A DNA stretch of 56,630 bases, taken from positions 9,007-65,636 of the forward strand of contig ONAM01000003.1 of assembly GCA_900315795.1 (NCBI GenBank), read 5' to 3'. This stretch comes from Candidatus Avelusimicrobium caledoniensis. GTDB taxonomy: Bacteria > Elusimicrobiota > Elusimicrobia > Elusimicrobiales > Elusimicrobiaceae. This document shows, one piece after another, positions 31,317 to 39,883 of the stretch (positions are counted from its first letter, which is position 1; each line of letters starts with the position of its first letter). The notes under the pieces were generated by a model. It did not search any database, was not told the origin of the DNA, and saw only the letters and a program-made list of their open reading frames with translations. Both the position numbers and the translations under genes were made by a program.

Positions 31317-33230
31317 TTAGTTATTATACGTTTCGTACGGCATATCGTACGGATTATTGACCGGTAACGAATCTGCCGGAGCACCATACGGTTGCGCTGT
31401 CGCAGAACCCGCTACCGTGCCGGCTAACGGATCCGAACCGTCATCATCTTGAACGATGGTTGTGGTGTTTACCGTTTTTGTATAGGTACTAGACGAGGTA
31501 GAAGTAGAAGTGGAAGCCGTGGAAGCGGCGGCCTGTTTTGTTACAGGCGCAACCATGGTGCGACCGGGCTTTACCCACAAACGCGCGGCTTTATAATCCA
31601 ATTCTTTTTGTTCGGCAGCCGCCTCTTTTTTGACGGGGCAAGTACCCTCACACGAATTAACGGCATCGGCACATTTGACCACTACCCGACGGCGTAAAGT
31701 TTGCTTCTTACCTTTTAAGTCCGTTCCGGTAAGCACGAGCGTATATTTACCGCACGGAAGTTCCGGACCGATAATGCCTTTACGCCCGTTGAATAAAATT
31801 TGATGGTAAACGGGTGCAAAACCTTCCAGTTGGCGTACAATATAATATTTGCCGTCATGCCCGTGTTGGACCACTTGCAACACCCAATTATCTAACGGAT
31901 TTTCCGTTTCCAATACGGAAAAATCTATCGCAAACGCTTCGCCCAAAGAACGATCTATGGCATGGCAAAGCGGTACGATAGCCATGCTAAGTAACGGGGC
32001 GGTTTCGTTCTTTTCGTTTTTTTCCATGACGGTAGGCAATTTGGCATCATAATCAAACACCACCGCTAAACCGTGCAAGTTAGCAAAGCGGGCCGGCGGT
32101 TCTTCATCCACCAGTCCCATATTATAATGAAGCTTTCCTTGCGAAATACCGCGGTTGATCAAATACGAATTTAACGCCATCGCTTGACGGATACCCGATA
32201 AGGTTACATCATCGGTGTAAGAGCCGGGCGGCAAAATCACGTAAGCGGAACCTTGCGTCAACGCCAATAATTCATAGATACTGTTGAGTAGCGGCAGGGC
32301 ATCGGAGCGGAACGTATTTTTATCAAAAATAACTTCCGGGTCAATGTCTAACGCATCGGGCCGGTTGTCGCGCATATACAAATTAACGCCCTTCGTATCG
32401 TTAATATTTTTAATGGCTGCGTCGGTCATACTGGCAATTTTTTGCGCCGTATATAATTCACGCGCTTCAATGGCTTTTTCCGAAGTTAAATCGGTAAAGG
32501 CAGATTCGCCGTTTACGGTGGTGAGCACGTTATCGCGCGAAGCATTTATCTCTTTGGCGGTTTGATCTTCCACGGCTTGTGCATCCTCTTGTGCCGTAGC
32601 CGCTAAGCCCGCAGCACCCACTGTCGCGGCGACGGCAGAATCTTCAATGCCTTGTTCCACACCTACGGCCGTATCCCAATCATTTTGTAAATCGGTTTGG
32701 GCTTTTTGCAGTGCCTCTTTATATTGATCGGCTTGTTCTTGGGCCGCCAATTTATTGGCTTCAATTTGTTCTGTTAACGCTTGTTGTTGGGCGTTGACCG
32801 CATCCAACGCTTGCTGTTGTTTGGCCGCGGCCGCAGCAGCGGCGGCTTCTTGTTCCGCTTGCAACATAGCGGCCTGATCTTGCGCTGTTTGTTGGGCCTG
32901 TTGCATGGTTTGGGCAGTTACTTCATCCAAACTTTTTACTTCACCTTCTTTAAAATTCACATCCACTTCCACCGGCGTTTGAATACCACCGATACGATTG
33001 TGAATAAGCGTGATGTACTTGTTCGCTTCCGCCACTTCTTCCGCATTTCCGTTGACAAGCACGTCAATAAAATAATCCATGGCTTTTTCGTCTTTATTAT
33101 CGTTATAAAGCGAAATACCTTTGGCCAGTTGTCTCGCCGCCGAAGCAGCTACAACTTCCGTCGCGCTTATTACAAATAAGCCGAGTAAAAAAACGAGTAC
33201 ATAATTCCAGCGTTTGTTTAATTTCATCAT
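31317..33230 (-). CDS. secreted TPR/coiled-coil protein with OmpA-like domain, first gene of the pilus operon
   Basis: 637 residues. A signal peptide (about 1-28) is followed by a TPR-like helical pair (30-75), a long Gln/Ala-rich coiled coil (about 95-230), a region at about 300-375 that follows the OmpA peptidoglycan-binding layout (YTDD in place of the HTD motif, and SGIRQAMALNSYLINRGIS in place of the SxxRAxAVxxYLxxxGI helix), a beta-rich domain with a Cys cluster (CEGTC) and a Ser/Thr-rich tail. A membrane-to-wall anchor for the pilus machine is an inference from this layout and from its place ahead of pilMN. Confidence 0.65.
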   Translation of the reverse strand: MMKLNKRWNYVLVFLLGLFVISATEVVAASAARQLAKGISLYNDNKDEKAMDYFIDVLVNGNAEEVAEANKYITLIHNRIGGIQTPVEVDVNFKEGEVKSLDEVTAQTMQQAQQTAQDQAAMLQAEQEAAAAAAAAKQQQALDAVNAQQQALTEQIEANKLAAQEQADQYKEALQKAQTDLQNDWDTAVGVEQGIEDSAVAATVGAAGLAATAQEDAQAVEDQTAKEINASRDNVLTTVNGESAFTDLTSEKAIEARELYTAQKIASMTDAAIKNINDTKGVNLYMRDNRPDALDIDPEVIFDKNTFRSDALPLLNSIYELLALTQGSAYVILPPGSYTDDVTLSGIRQAMALNSYLINRGISQGKLHYNMGLVDEEPPARFANLHGLAVVFDYDAKLPTVMEKNEKNETAPLLSMAIVPLCHAIDRSLGEAFAIDFSVLETENPLDNWVLQVVQHGHDGKYYIVRQLEGFAPVYHQILFNGRKGIIGPELPCGKYTLVLTGTDLKGKKQTLRRRVVVKCADAVNSCEGTCPVKKEAAAEQKELDYKAARLWVKPGRTMVAPVTKQAAASTASTSTSTSSSTYTKTVNTTTIVQDDDGSDPLAGTVAGSATAQPYGAPADSLPVNNPYDMPYETYNN

Positions 33231-33288
33231 TGAATATCCCTGTTCTTGGGCTGTTATTTTATATTCTCCGACACAGCCAACTATAAGA

Positions 33289-33316
33289 ATTATAGCAATT
33301 TAACACGTTTTGTAAA
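33289..33316 (-). promoter_or_regulatory. promoter of the type IV pilus operon
   Basis: -35 TTTACA (33311-33316), 16-bp spacer, perfect -10 TATAAT (33289-33294). It lies 60 bases upstream of the first gene of the 14-gene operon and lacks the T11 tract of the stand-alone pilin promoters. Confidence 0.65.
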
Positions 33317-33338
33317 TAGTTTTTTTTCGTCCTTAATT

Positions 33339-35954
33339 TTATTGGCTCACTCCCAAGGCCTGTAAACGTTTAAGTGCCAGCTCATTGCCCGGGTAATAAA
33401 ACAGGGCATCTTGCAAACACCGTATGGCATCTTTTGTATTTTCTGCCTTATAAAAAAGCGTAGATAAAGCCAAATTGGCCCATAAATCATCGGGGTGTTT
33501 GTGTAATACTTGTTCCAACACCACTTTTGATTTAATATCATTACCCGCCAAAGAAAGCACCCGCGCAAGCAAAATAAATCCGTTGGTATCGTCCGGGTAT
33601 TGTTTGCAATAGGCCTCAATATCCGAGCGCAAGCGTTGTTGGTAATAGAGCGACATTTTATCAAACTTGCCGACTTTCTCATTATATCTTTGCAACTGAC
33701 GGGCTTGCGCTAAAACAGCCGGTTTTTCGGGCGAAGTAGCGTATAATTTTTCCAACCGTTTTAAGAGTTCTGCGTCTAACGTGTCTACTTTTAGCCCGCG
33801 TTCGTACACATTTTTAGCATATTCGGTTTCACCCAATTTGGCATATGTTTCGCCCACCAAACGCCACAGTCCCGTTTCATACGGGAACAATTCCAACCCG
33901 CGTTGCACCATTGCCAACTCCTCACTGCCGGCGTAAATACTGTTTTCATGCAACAGTTGTGCTAACATTTCATACGCTTGTAAGTGGTATGGATGCAACT
34001 CCAAATTTTTCATCAAATAGCGAATAGCTTTTTTGGTATCGCCCGCGCCAAAAGCCGCAAGCGCGGCGTGGTAGTAGACTTCTTCGTAATAATCAGCCGC
34101 GGAAATAGTTTTTTCAAAGACCTCTAAAGATTCTTTATATTTTTGCTCGGCAAGTAATAAATTGCCTAAACGGAACCCCGCCTCTGTATTAGCCGGATAA
34201 AGGGCAAGAGCCGCTGATAAATTTTCGGCAGCTTTATCGTAATTAAGCGCGGCAATCTCTTTTTGTCCGGTAAAGAAACGGTATTCGCTTTTTAGCCACA
34301 ACCCTTGCCAAATGATAACCGCTATACTCCCCGCCACCACAACGAGTGCCACCGTTTTGGTCAGCGGGTTAGCTGTTACCACGATCTGGCGTTCTTCTTT
34401 CCCCACGCCGCTCACTTCCGCACCGACGAGCCACCAAAAGATAAACGCCGGCACTACTGCGTGCAAAGAAATGTTAAACATATTGTCTACGAGCATCCCC
34501 AAAATTCCGCAGAAGAACGCCTGTAAGAGTTGTTTTTTATCGCCTTCTTTTTTGTGGGCCGCAAAGTCGCGCACTTCCAAAAACAGCACCATGAACATAA
34601 ACATAAATAGTCCGAGTCCGACGATGCCACCTTGCGCCAGTTGGAAAGCTAATTCATTGTGCGGAGCGTTGGTAATGGTTTTAAGTTCGCGCAAGTTTGG
34701 ATATTTAAGTAACGTTTTGGGTTGAGTTTGCGCAAACGCCATTTGGAAGTTACCAAGTCCGCTGCCCATGACGGGACGGCTTAAGAAAATTTCTTTGGAA
34801 ATATCCCACATAAAAAGCCGTTGGTGCATAGATTGAAAAATTTTATCACGCTCAATGTTAAGCGTTAGCGTGGCGGGTGAAATTTGGGTAAGTTCCTGTG
34901 CACGGGCCGCTACGGGGCTGGGGGTATCTTTATCATCCATATACACAGACCCCCACCCGACACCAACCGCCAGCACCGCCAATAAAAACACGCGCCCGCG
35001 GCGGGTCCAAATCAACGCCCGGAGTGTGCCGAACATCCACATCATTACTAGCGCACACGCCGCGCCGATCCAACACGAACGCGCCAACCCAAACGATAAA
35101 AACAGAATATACACGAGCACTAATAAACCGTACACAAATAAATCTTTTTTACTTTCCGTGCGCATGTAGTAAACGAGCAAAGCAGGTAATAACATAACAA
35201 CCGCCGACGATAAAAAGTTCGGGTTACCGAAGGTAGAAAAAGCACGCGTAGCAAATTGGTTGATTTCAAAAGGCCACAAAAACTCAAGTCCGAGTGCCTG
35301 CAACACACCGTAACAACACGCCAAGAAAACAGCCACAAACATCAGCACTAAAATATTTTCCTGCACCAGTTTACGCAGCACCCGCACGGCCAGCCAAATA
35401 CCTACCGCCCACAGGAAAAGTGCGTACCAATCAAACATTTTGGCAAATAAATTTTCAGAGGATAAATGGGTTTTAACAAGCGGCAAAAAATACCACAAAG
35501 CCCCCCATCCAAAAAAGAGCAAAATGTAATTTGTTTTACTTTCAATGACGCCGGCGCAAATGATATTTTTGCTGATGATATACGCCCCCACGGAAACGAT
35601 AATAAGCAAACTGCCGTAATTGAGCATGCCGTAGAACATGGTTTGGCGCATGGCCTGTGGCGCGGACGACACTGCCGAAAGCCACCCCATCACGCAGGCA
35701 AGTACGTATACAAAAAAAGCTAAATCAAAAAATGTTTTGGTAAAGTCAATGGTTTGCGTGCGCAAAAATTTAACAGCGAGCGTACCGTAAATTAAAGCAA
35801 TAAGCACATAAAGCAAACTGTTTTGGATAAAGAAAGGGTTGGCCGTCAAATCGGTAAAAAAGATGAGAGGCACGACGAGAAAACACATCGCCAAAAGCAC
35901 ACGAACGATTTTCATATAAACGGTTTCTTTGGCCGGTTTAGTTAACTGCAACAT
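33339..35954 (-). CDS. O-antigen ligase/polymerase-like membrane protein with C-terminal TPR repeats
   Basis: 871 residues. About a dozen hydrophobic segments cover residues 1-510; the Wzy_C-type periplasmic loop contains GSGLGNFQMAF and NAPHNELAFQLAQGG, the conserved His-containing motif of WaaL, Wzy and PglL enzymes. From about residue 560 on come six or more TPR-like repeats. Proteins of this architecture transfer or polymerise lipid-linked glycans; PilO/TfpO and PglL relatives glycosylate pilins. It is directly upstream of the pilus operon in the same direction, so pilin glycosylation is a reasonable guess, no more. AGAGGGA precedes the ATG. Confidence 0.8.
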   Translation of the reverse strand: MLQLTKPAKETVYMKIVRVLLAMCFLVVPLIFFTDLTANPFFIQNSLLYVLIALIYGTLAVKFLRTQTIDFTKTFFDLAFFVYVLACVMGWLSAVSSAPQAMRQTMFYGMLNYGSLLIIVSVGAYIISKNIICAGVIESKTNYILLFFGWGALWYFLPLVKTHLSSENLFAKMFDWYALFLWAVGIWLAVRVLRKLVQENILVLMFVAVFLACCYGVLQALGLEFLWPFEINQFATRAFSTFGNPNFLSSAVVMLLPALLVYYMRTESKKDLFVYGLLVLVYILFLSFGLARSCWIGAACALVMMWMFGTLRALIWTRRGRVFLLAVLAVGVGWGSVYMDDKDTPSPVAARAQELTQISPATLTLNIERDKIFQSMHQRLFMWDISKEIFLSRPVMGSGLGNFQMAFAQTQPKTLLKYPNLRELKTITNAPHNELAFQLAQGGIVGLGLFMFMFMVLFLEVRDFAAHKKEGDKKQLLQAFFCGILGMLVDNMFNISLHAVVPAFIFWWLVGAEVSGVGKEERQIVVTANPLTKTVALVVVAGSIAVIIWQGLWLKSEYRFFTGQKEIAALNYDKAAENLSAALALYPANTEAGFRLGNLLLAEQKYKESLEVFEKTISAADYYEEVYYHAALAAFGAGDTKKAIRYLMKNLELHPYHLQAYEMLAQLLHENSIYAGSEELAMVQRGLELFPYETGLWRLVGETYAKLGETEYAKNVYERGLKVDTLDAELLKRLEKLYATSPEKPAVLAQARQLQRYNEKVGKFDKMSLYYQQRLRSDIEAYCKQYPDDTNGFILLARVLSLAGNDIKSKVVLEQVLHKHPDDLWANLALSTLFYKAENTKDAIRCLQDALFYYPGNELALKRLQALGVSQ

Positions 35955-36024
35955 AATCTTCCCTCTGCAAACAGTTTCTTATATTGTAGTTTTTTCAGAC
36001 GGTTTAGCAAAGTGTTTTTTCTAA

Positions 36025-37068
36025 TTATTTACGCGCGGGTAACGATAGAAACATCCCGTCCATGTCATTAAGCGCGTAGATACGCTCTTCCACCGGCGGA
36101 TGAGCGCGGTACAATCCGCTGATCCGCTCAAAAAACGTCGGCTCGCCGGACGGTGAAGCAATACATAGCGCACTCAACAGTACCGACGAGTCCAATGCTT
36201 CTAATCGGCTGTCCAAACTAACGCGCCAGAGCGCCTTAGCCAGTGCCCGCGGGTGGCGGGTAATGAGGGCGGCCTCGGCGTCAGCCAACCGCTCACGCGT
36301 GCGCGACAGCCCGAGCCGCAGTACCGGTGCAATCACGTACCCGTACACCAGTAACATAAACCCGATATAAGACCACAACCCCAGCGGACAGCGAATGCGG
36401 TTTAAACGGATTCCGTTTTCTTCGTAGATATCATCTTTTTCCCGGCCGTAAAATAAATATTCGCCCATAAACGTAAAAAACGCTAAACACATCACAAACA
36501 CCATCATCAGCCGCGTATCGTTGTTGCGGATATGGGCCAGTTCGTGGGCTAAAACGGCCTCCAACTGGTCGTGTGTTAATTGGTTAAGTAACCCTGATGA
36601 CAAGACCACTGCACTGCGGTCCGGCCGTGCTCCGACGGAAAATGCGTTTAGTGATTTATCTTTTAATACATATACACGCGGTGTAATATCGCCGGTGCGG
36701 ATACACAAATTTTCCAACGTGGTATTTGCTCCGTAATCGTCCCACTTGGGTAAAAACCGCACCCCGTGCAAACGCCCCAAAATAAAATCTTCCCCCTCGT
36801 TCAGTGCCACCCTCGCCCAAAACAAAGATACCGCCAAACTAAGCGGCAATAACCACTCACACGTATCTACGGTTTGCAAAAAAGCGTGGGTCATCGTGCT
36901 GTTCCACGTGAGATATCCCGTCGGGCGGAAATAAGCCAGTAGCCCGCTTAGTATAAAAAAGCCCCACGTAGCCAAATACACAAACATTAAAAAAGAAAGC
37001 GCAAACAAGACGATGAGTATTACACTTTTGCGTTCGTTGCGCTCCTTGTAATCATAAGCAATAGCCAT
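36025..37068 (-). CDS. M48 family metalloprotease, second copy
   Basis: 347 residues, HtpX-like. Two N-terminal membrane helices, the zinc site VLAHELAHIRNNDTR near residue 177, two further helices and a C-terminal Glu ligand in the RERLADAEAALITRHP region. Its start directly abuts the stop of the first M48 gene. It differs from that copy in the insert after the active site (YGREKDDIYEENG). Membrane-protein quality control is the usual role of the family. Confidence 0.88.
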   Translation of the reverse strand: MAIAYDYKERNERKSVILIVLFALSFLMFVYLATWGFFILSGLLAYFRPTGYLTWNSTMTHAFLQTVDTCEWLLPLSLAVSLFWARVALNEGEDFILGRLHGVRFLPKWDDYGANTTLENLCIRTGDITPRVYVLKDKSLNAFSVGARPDRSAVVLSSGLLNQLTHDQLEAVLAHELAHIRNNDTRLMMVFVMCLAFFTFMGEYLFYGREKDDIYEENGIRLNRIRCPLGLWSYIGFMLLVYGYVIAPVLRLGLSRTRERLADAEAALITRHPRALAKALWRVSLDSRLEALDSSVLLSALCIASPSGEPTFFERISGLYRAHPPVEERIYALNDMDGMFLSLPARK

Positions 37069-38067
37069 TTATAACCTCGGGTCGTACGGTGTGCCGTCCA
37101 TTTCCAACAATACCTCAATACGTTTTTGGATAGGCGGGTGGGTAGCCAGCAAGCCCGACAAGCTGGAAAACAACCCCATTTTTTCTAATGGATTAGCAAT
37201 ACACATCGCCGCCATACTTTCGCGTTTGTCTAACGCTTCTACGCGGCTGTCTGATGAAATCTTACGTAGTGCACTTGCCAAAGCACGCGGGTTACGCGTG
37301 GTAAGTGCGGCGGTAGCGTCGGCCTGATACTCACGTTGGCGCGAGACAGCCAAGCGGATCAGCGGTGCCAAAAAATAACCGTAAACTAAACAGACAAGCC
37401 CTAAAATAATAAAAATTCCGCCGCCCTCATTTTTGCGGTTACCGCGCCCGGACGAAAGCCCCATGCGAAGTAACATTTCCCCGGCAAATGTGAAAAACGA
37501 AATACCGGCTACCGTCAGTAACATCAGCCGGATATCGCGATTTTCCACGTGCGCCAGTTCATGGGCAACGACGCCTTCCAACTCGGCGCGTTCTAACCGT
37601 TTTACAATTCCTTTCGTAAGCGCGACCGACGCATGCTCCGGGTCGCGCCCGGTAGCAAAAGCGTTTAAAGAGTCATCATCCAAAATATAAATACGCGGTA
37701 GCGGTAGGCCGCGCGTGATACATAAATTTTCCACCAAACGGAAAATTTCCGGTTGGTCTTGGCGGGAAATTTCTACCGCACCCACGCCGGACATCATCAT
37801 TTTATCACCCGCAAAGTAGGAAATAACTATCCATAATACGGCCACTACCCAGCAAACAGGTGTCAGCCACAGCACCAGTTGCACAACATTCATTTGCGCT
37901 TCGGTTAGTCCATTTGCGTACGTAGGTGAGGTGCCTGGGTCCGAAAGCAGAAAAAAGAAAATACCTGCCGTTGCCGCGACCAACAACGCAAACACTAACG
38001 GAAAAAGCAAAACAAGCAGCACGGTGCGCCGCTTGTTTTCTTCAATATGCTCGTAAATAGTAGCCAT
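37069..38067 (-). CDS. M48 family metalloprotease (HtpX-like)
   Basis: 332 residues with two N-terminal membrane helices, VVAHELAHVENRDIR as the HExxH zinc site near residue 167, and REYQADATAALTTRNP with the Glu ligand. The two M48 genes are tandem paralogues. LemA and M48 proteases are often encoded together in bacteria, as here, 9 bases apart. Confidence 0.9.
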   Translation of the reverse strand: MATIYEHIEENKRRTVLLVLLFPLVFALLVAATAGIFFFLLSDPGTSPTYANGLTEAQMNVVQLVLWLTPVCWVVAVLWIVISYFAGDKMMMSGVGAVEISRQDQPEIFRLVENLCITRGLPLPRIYILDDDSLNAFATGRDPEHASVALTKGIVKRLERAELEGVVAHELAHVENRDIRLMLLTVAGISFFTFAGEMLLRMGLSSGRGNRKNEGGGIFIILGLVCLVYGYFLAPLIRLAVSRQREYQADATAALTTRNPRALASALRKISSDSRVEALDKRESMAAMCIANPLEKMGLFSSLSGLLATHPPIQKRIEVLLEMDGTPYDPRL

Positions 38068-38076
38068 AGGCCCTAC

Positions 38077-38643
38077 TTAGAATTTAACTTGTACCGGTTG
38101 ACGGGCCACTTGTTCCGATTCGGCAAGTTCAAAGAAAGGTTGTTTTTCAAAGTGGAAAACAGACGCTATGATATTGCTGGGGAACGTTTCGGCTTTGGTG
38201 TTAAACGCCATGACGTTGCCGTTATAAAAACGGCGGGCGGCTTGAATTTTATCTTCCGTATCGCGCAATTCACGTTGGAGCTCCATAAAGTTTTGGTTGG
38301 CTTGCAATGTGGGATAATTTTCGCTTAACGCAAAAACCGATTTAAGTGCCCCCGTGAGTACGTTTTCAGATTCGGCCAATTTCTTCATATCTTGGGGGTT
38401 GACGGACATCGCCATATTGCGCGCCTGAATTACTTTTTCAAGCGTACCGCTTTCGTGCGCGGCATATCCCTTGACGGTTTCCACTAAGTTGGGAATTAAA
38501 TCATACCGACGTTTCATCTGCACTTCAATATCGCTCCACGCCTCTTTGGTACGGTTGCGAAGCGTAACAAATTTGTTATATACGCTAATAGCATACAACG
38601 CAAACACCACTACTACAATGCCGACAATCCAAATTCCACTCAT
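38077..38643 (-). CDS. lemA: LemA family protein
   Basis: 188 residues with one N-terminal transmembrane helix (IWIVGIVVVVFALYAI) and a helical-bundle domain with the family motifs NRTKEAWSDIEVQMKRR, LIPNLVETVKGYA and YNGNVMAFNT. The GTG four codons upstream overlaps the ribosome binding site GAGG, so I use the ATG at 38643. First gene of the lemA-M48-M48 operon; the molecular role is not known. Confidence 0.93.
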   Translation of the reverse strand: MSGIWIVGIVVVVFALYAISVYNKFVTLRNRTKEAWSDIEVQMKRRYDLIPNLVETVKGYAAHESGTLEKVIQARNMAMSVNPQDMKKLAESENVLTGALKSVFALSENYPTLQANQNFMELQRELRDTEDKIQAARRFYNGNVMAFNTKAETFPSNIIASVFHFEKQPFFELAESEQVARQPVQVKF

Positions 38644-38698
38644 GTTTTTCCTCACTTTTTATCCGTCTGAAAATAACGGGAAAATAAACTACGTTTTT

Positions 38699-38727
38699 AT
38701 TGTAGAAATATTACGCAGTTTTGTAAA
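38699..38727 (-). promoter_or_regulatory. promoter of the lemA-M48 operon
   Basis: -35 TTTACA (38722-38727), 17-bp spacer, -10 TACAAT (38699-38704), 55 bases before the lemA start. Confidence 0.6.
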
Positions 38728-38748
38728 GTGGAAATTTCGTGGCGTGTT

Positions 38749-39465
38749 TTACATCGGGCACGGCCAAGACCGCACCGCACTTGCATTACTCAATGTACCT
38801 GTACAACGCATTACTTTCACACAATAATCGCCCGGTTCGCCGTCAAAAGTGATACCTTCCGACAAGCGTTCTGCACAATATAACTCGCCTTTCTCTGAAA
38901 TCATCAATCCGGCACCCGCATATTTACCGTTGATACGCCCTATGCTGATACTCGGTCTGTAAATAGGATTACTTTCCCCGGCGTAGTTTTGTAGCGACCA
39001 ATACTCATTGGAACGGGTGTCTTTCATAATGCTGTGATCACGCCATTTGACGGTACCTGTCCACGGAATATCTACGGACAGTTCATCAAATTTTTTAAAC
39101 CATTCGCCGTTGGCCAACTGATATTCTTGCGCCGCCTGATACAAAGATTTTAATAAGGTTACGGCTTGCGTAGCGCGGGATCTTTCCACCGCCTTGGTGT
39201 ACTGCGGCAATGCCACTGCCGCCAAAATGCCGATGATGAGGACAACGACTAATAATTCAATAAGTGTAAATGCGTTGTTGTTATTAAATAAAGGTCTGTC
39301 ATCCCGGAATTCGCCCGTCCGGCGAGGACTCCGGGATCTTCTGATTTCCTTTCGCTCGTTAGCCATCCCAACTGAAACAAAAATACGAAGATGCCGGATA
39401 AAAACCTTCCGGCATGACATCGTAATTTGATTTAAAACGACTTTAAAACATCTTCCTTTTTCCAT
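38749..39465 (-). CDS. type IV pilin with 65-residue repeat-derived leader
   Basis: 238 residues. The ATG at 39465 has GGAGGAG and a T11 promoter; the open frame upstream is before the transcript start. The leader runs 65 residues to FNNNNA (Ala at -1), then FTLIELLVVVLIIGIL with Glu5. Leader residues about 16-58 are translated from palindromic repeat DNA and are very Arg-rich. The mature part is closely related to the pilin at 51487 (RATQA, YQLANGEW and VDIPWTGT blocks), which has a normal short leader. Cys pairs are present near the C-terminus. Confidence 0.9.
   Translation of the reverse strand: MEKGRCFKVVLNQITMSCRKVFIRHLRIFVSVGMANERKEIRRSRSPRRTGEFRDDRPLFNNNNAFTLIELLVVVLIIGILAAVALPQYTKAVERSRATQAVTLLKSLYQAAQEYQLANGEWFKKFDELSVDIPWTGTVKWRDHSIMKDTRSNEYWSLQNYAGESNPIYRPSISIGRINGKYAGAGLMISEKGELYCAERLSEGITFDGEPGDYCVKVMRCTGTLSNASAVRSWPCPM
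39290..39420 (-). repeat. bipartite palindromic repeat inside a pilin leader
   Basis: In the gene direction: TGTCATGCCGGAAGG pairs with the following CCGGCATCTTC, and AGATCCCGGAGTC pairs with the closing GAATTCCGGGATGACAG. The order of parts equals that of the repeat at 13532-13625, with different stem sequences. The reading frame stays open throughout. Confidence 0.7.
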
Positions 39466-39498
39466 AAAAACTCCTCCGTTTGATTTAGGTATAATCAA

Positions 39499-39526
39499 AT
39501 TAAATCAAAAAAAAAAACGATGTCAA
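39499..39526 (-). promoter_or_regulatory. T11-spacer promoter of the 38749-39465 pilin
   Basis: -35 TTGACA (39521-39526), 16-bp spacer with T11 (39507-39517), -10 TTTAAT (39499-39504). The GATTTAATTTGATTA sequence after the tract is shared with the promoter at 52102. Predicted 5' leader about 27 bases. Confidence 0.75.
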
Positions 39527-39610
39527 GCCCCCTTGCCGGGGGCAGGCAAATGGGGAGCCAACTTTCACTTACTTGTAGCCACACTCTATTAGCATTGTCG
39601 CTTTGCAACG
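39518..39610 (-). repeat. pilin-upstream repeat, copy 3
   Basis: Shares about 90 bp with copies 1 and 2, including the C5-TTGCC-G5 inverted repeat, GGGGAGCCAACTT and GTAGCCACACTCT. Confidence 0.7.
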
Positions 39611-39623
39611 CAACAAGCTTTCC

Positions 39624-39776
39624 GCTTTTCTGACGGCAGAAAAGCTCGCAAAAGACCGCCGCCCCCGGGCACCACAAAAAGCAGACAAATCGGGAAAATT
39701 TATAAACTCGCTTCGCTCAAACATATAAATTTTCTTTTCCGATTTGGCGCTTTTTGTAAACGGTGCTAAAGGGGCG
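39624..39776. repeat. structured palindromic repeat, copy B (inverted)
   Basis: A hairpin GCTTTTCTG-ACGG-CAGAAAAGC (39624-39645) followed by a 117-bp palindrome (39660-39776) with pairs CGCCCC/GGGGCG, GCACC/GGTGC, ACAAAAAGC/GCTTTTTGT and CAAATCGG/CCGATTTG around the core TTTGAGCGAAGCGAGTTT (on the minus strand). It is copy A in the opposite orientation. With the pilin promoter and the rpsA terminator it accounts for the 418-bp gap; the rest (39777-39824) shows nothing beyond a Shine-Dalgarno-like AAAGGAGA followed by GTG TAA. Confidence 0.7.
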
Positions 39777-39824
39777 GATCTAAACAACAAAAACAGAAAG
39801 GAGATCAGGTGTAAGCTTGAGCGC

Positions 39825-39861
39825 AAAAACCCCCGCCACAGATTTACCGGGCGGGGGTTTT
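39825..39861 (-). terminator. terminator of the fts-pilT-cmk-plsC-rpsA operon
   Basis: AAAACCCCCGCC and its complement with a 12-base loop, T5 on the minus strand, 22 bases past the rpsA stop. Confidence 0.85.
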
Positions 39862-39883
39862 GTTCAATTCAATTTAACGAAGT

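Noticed and set aside
39798..39815. Shine-Dalgarno-like AAAGGAGA followed by GTG and an immediate TAA
   Set aside because: A start-stop pair is too short to call a gene; probably chance or a decayed gene start.
39569..39826. An open frame of 85 codons on the minus strand containing MFERSEF
   Set aside because: It lies fully in the structured palindromic repeat and the pilin-upstream repeat; peptides of this kind are typical translations of non-coding repeats, and no ribosome binding site precedes it.
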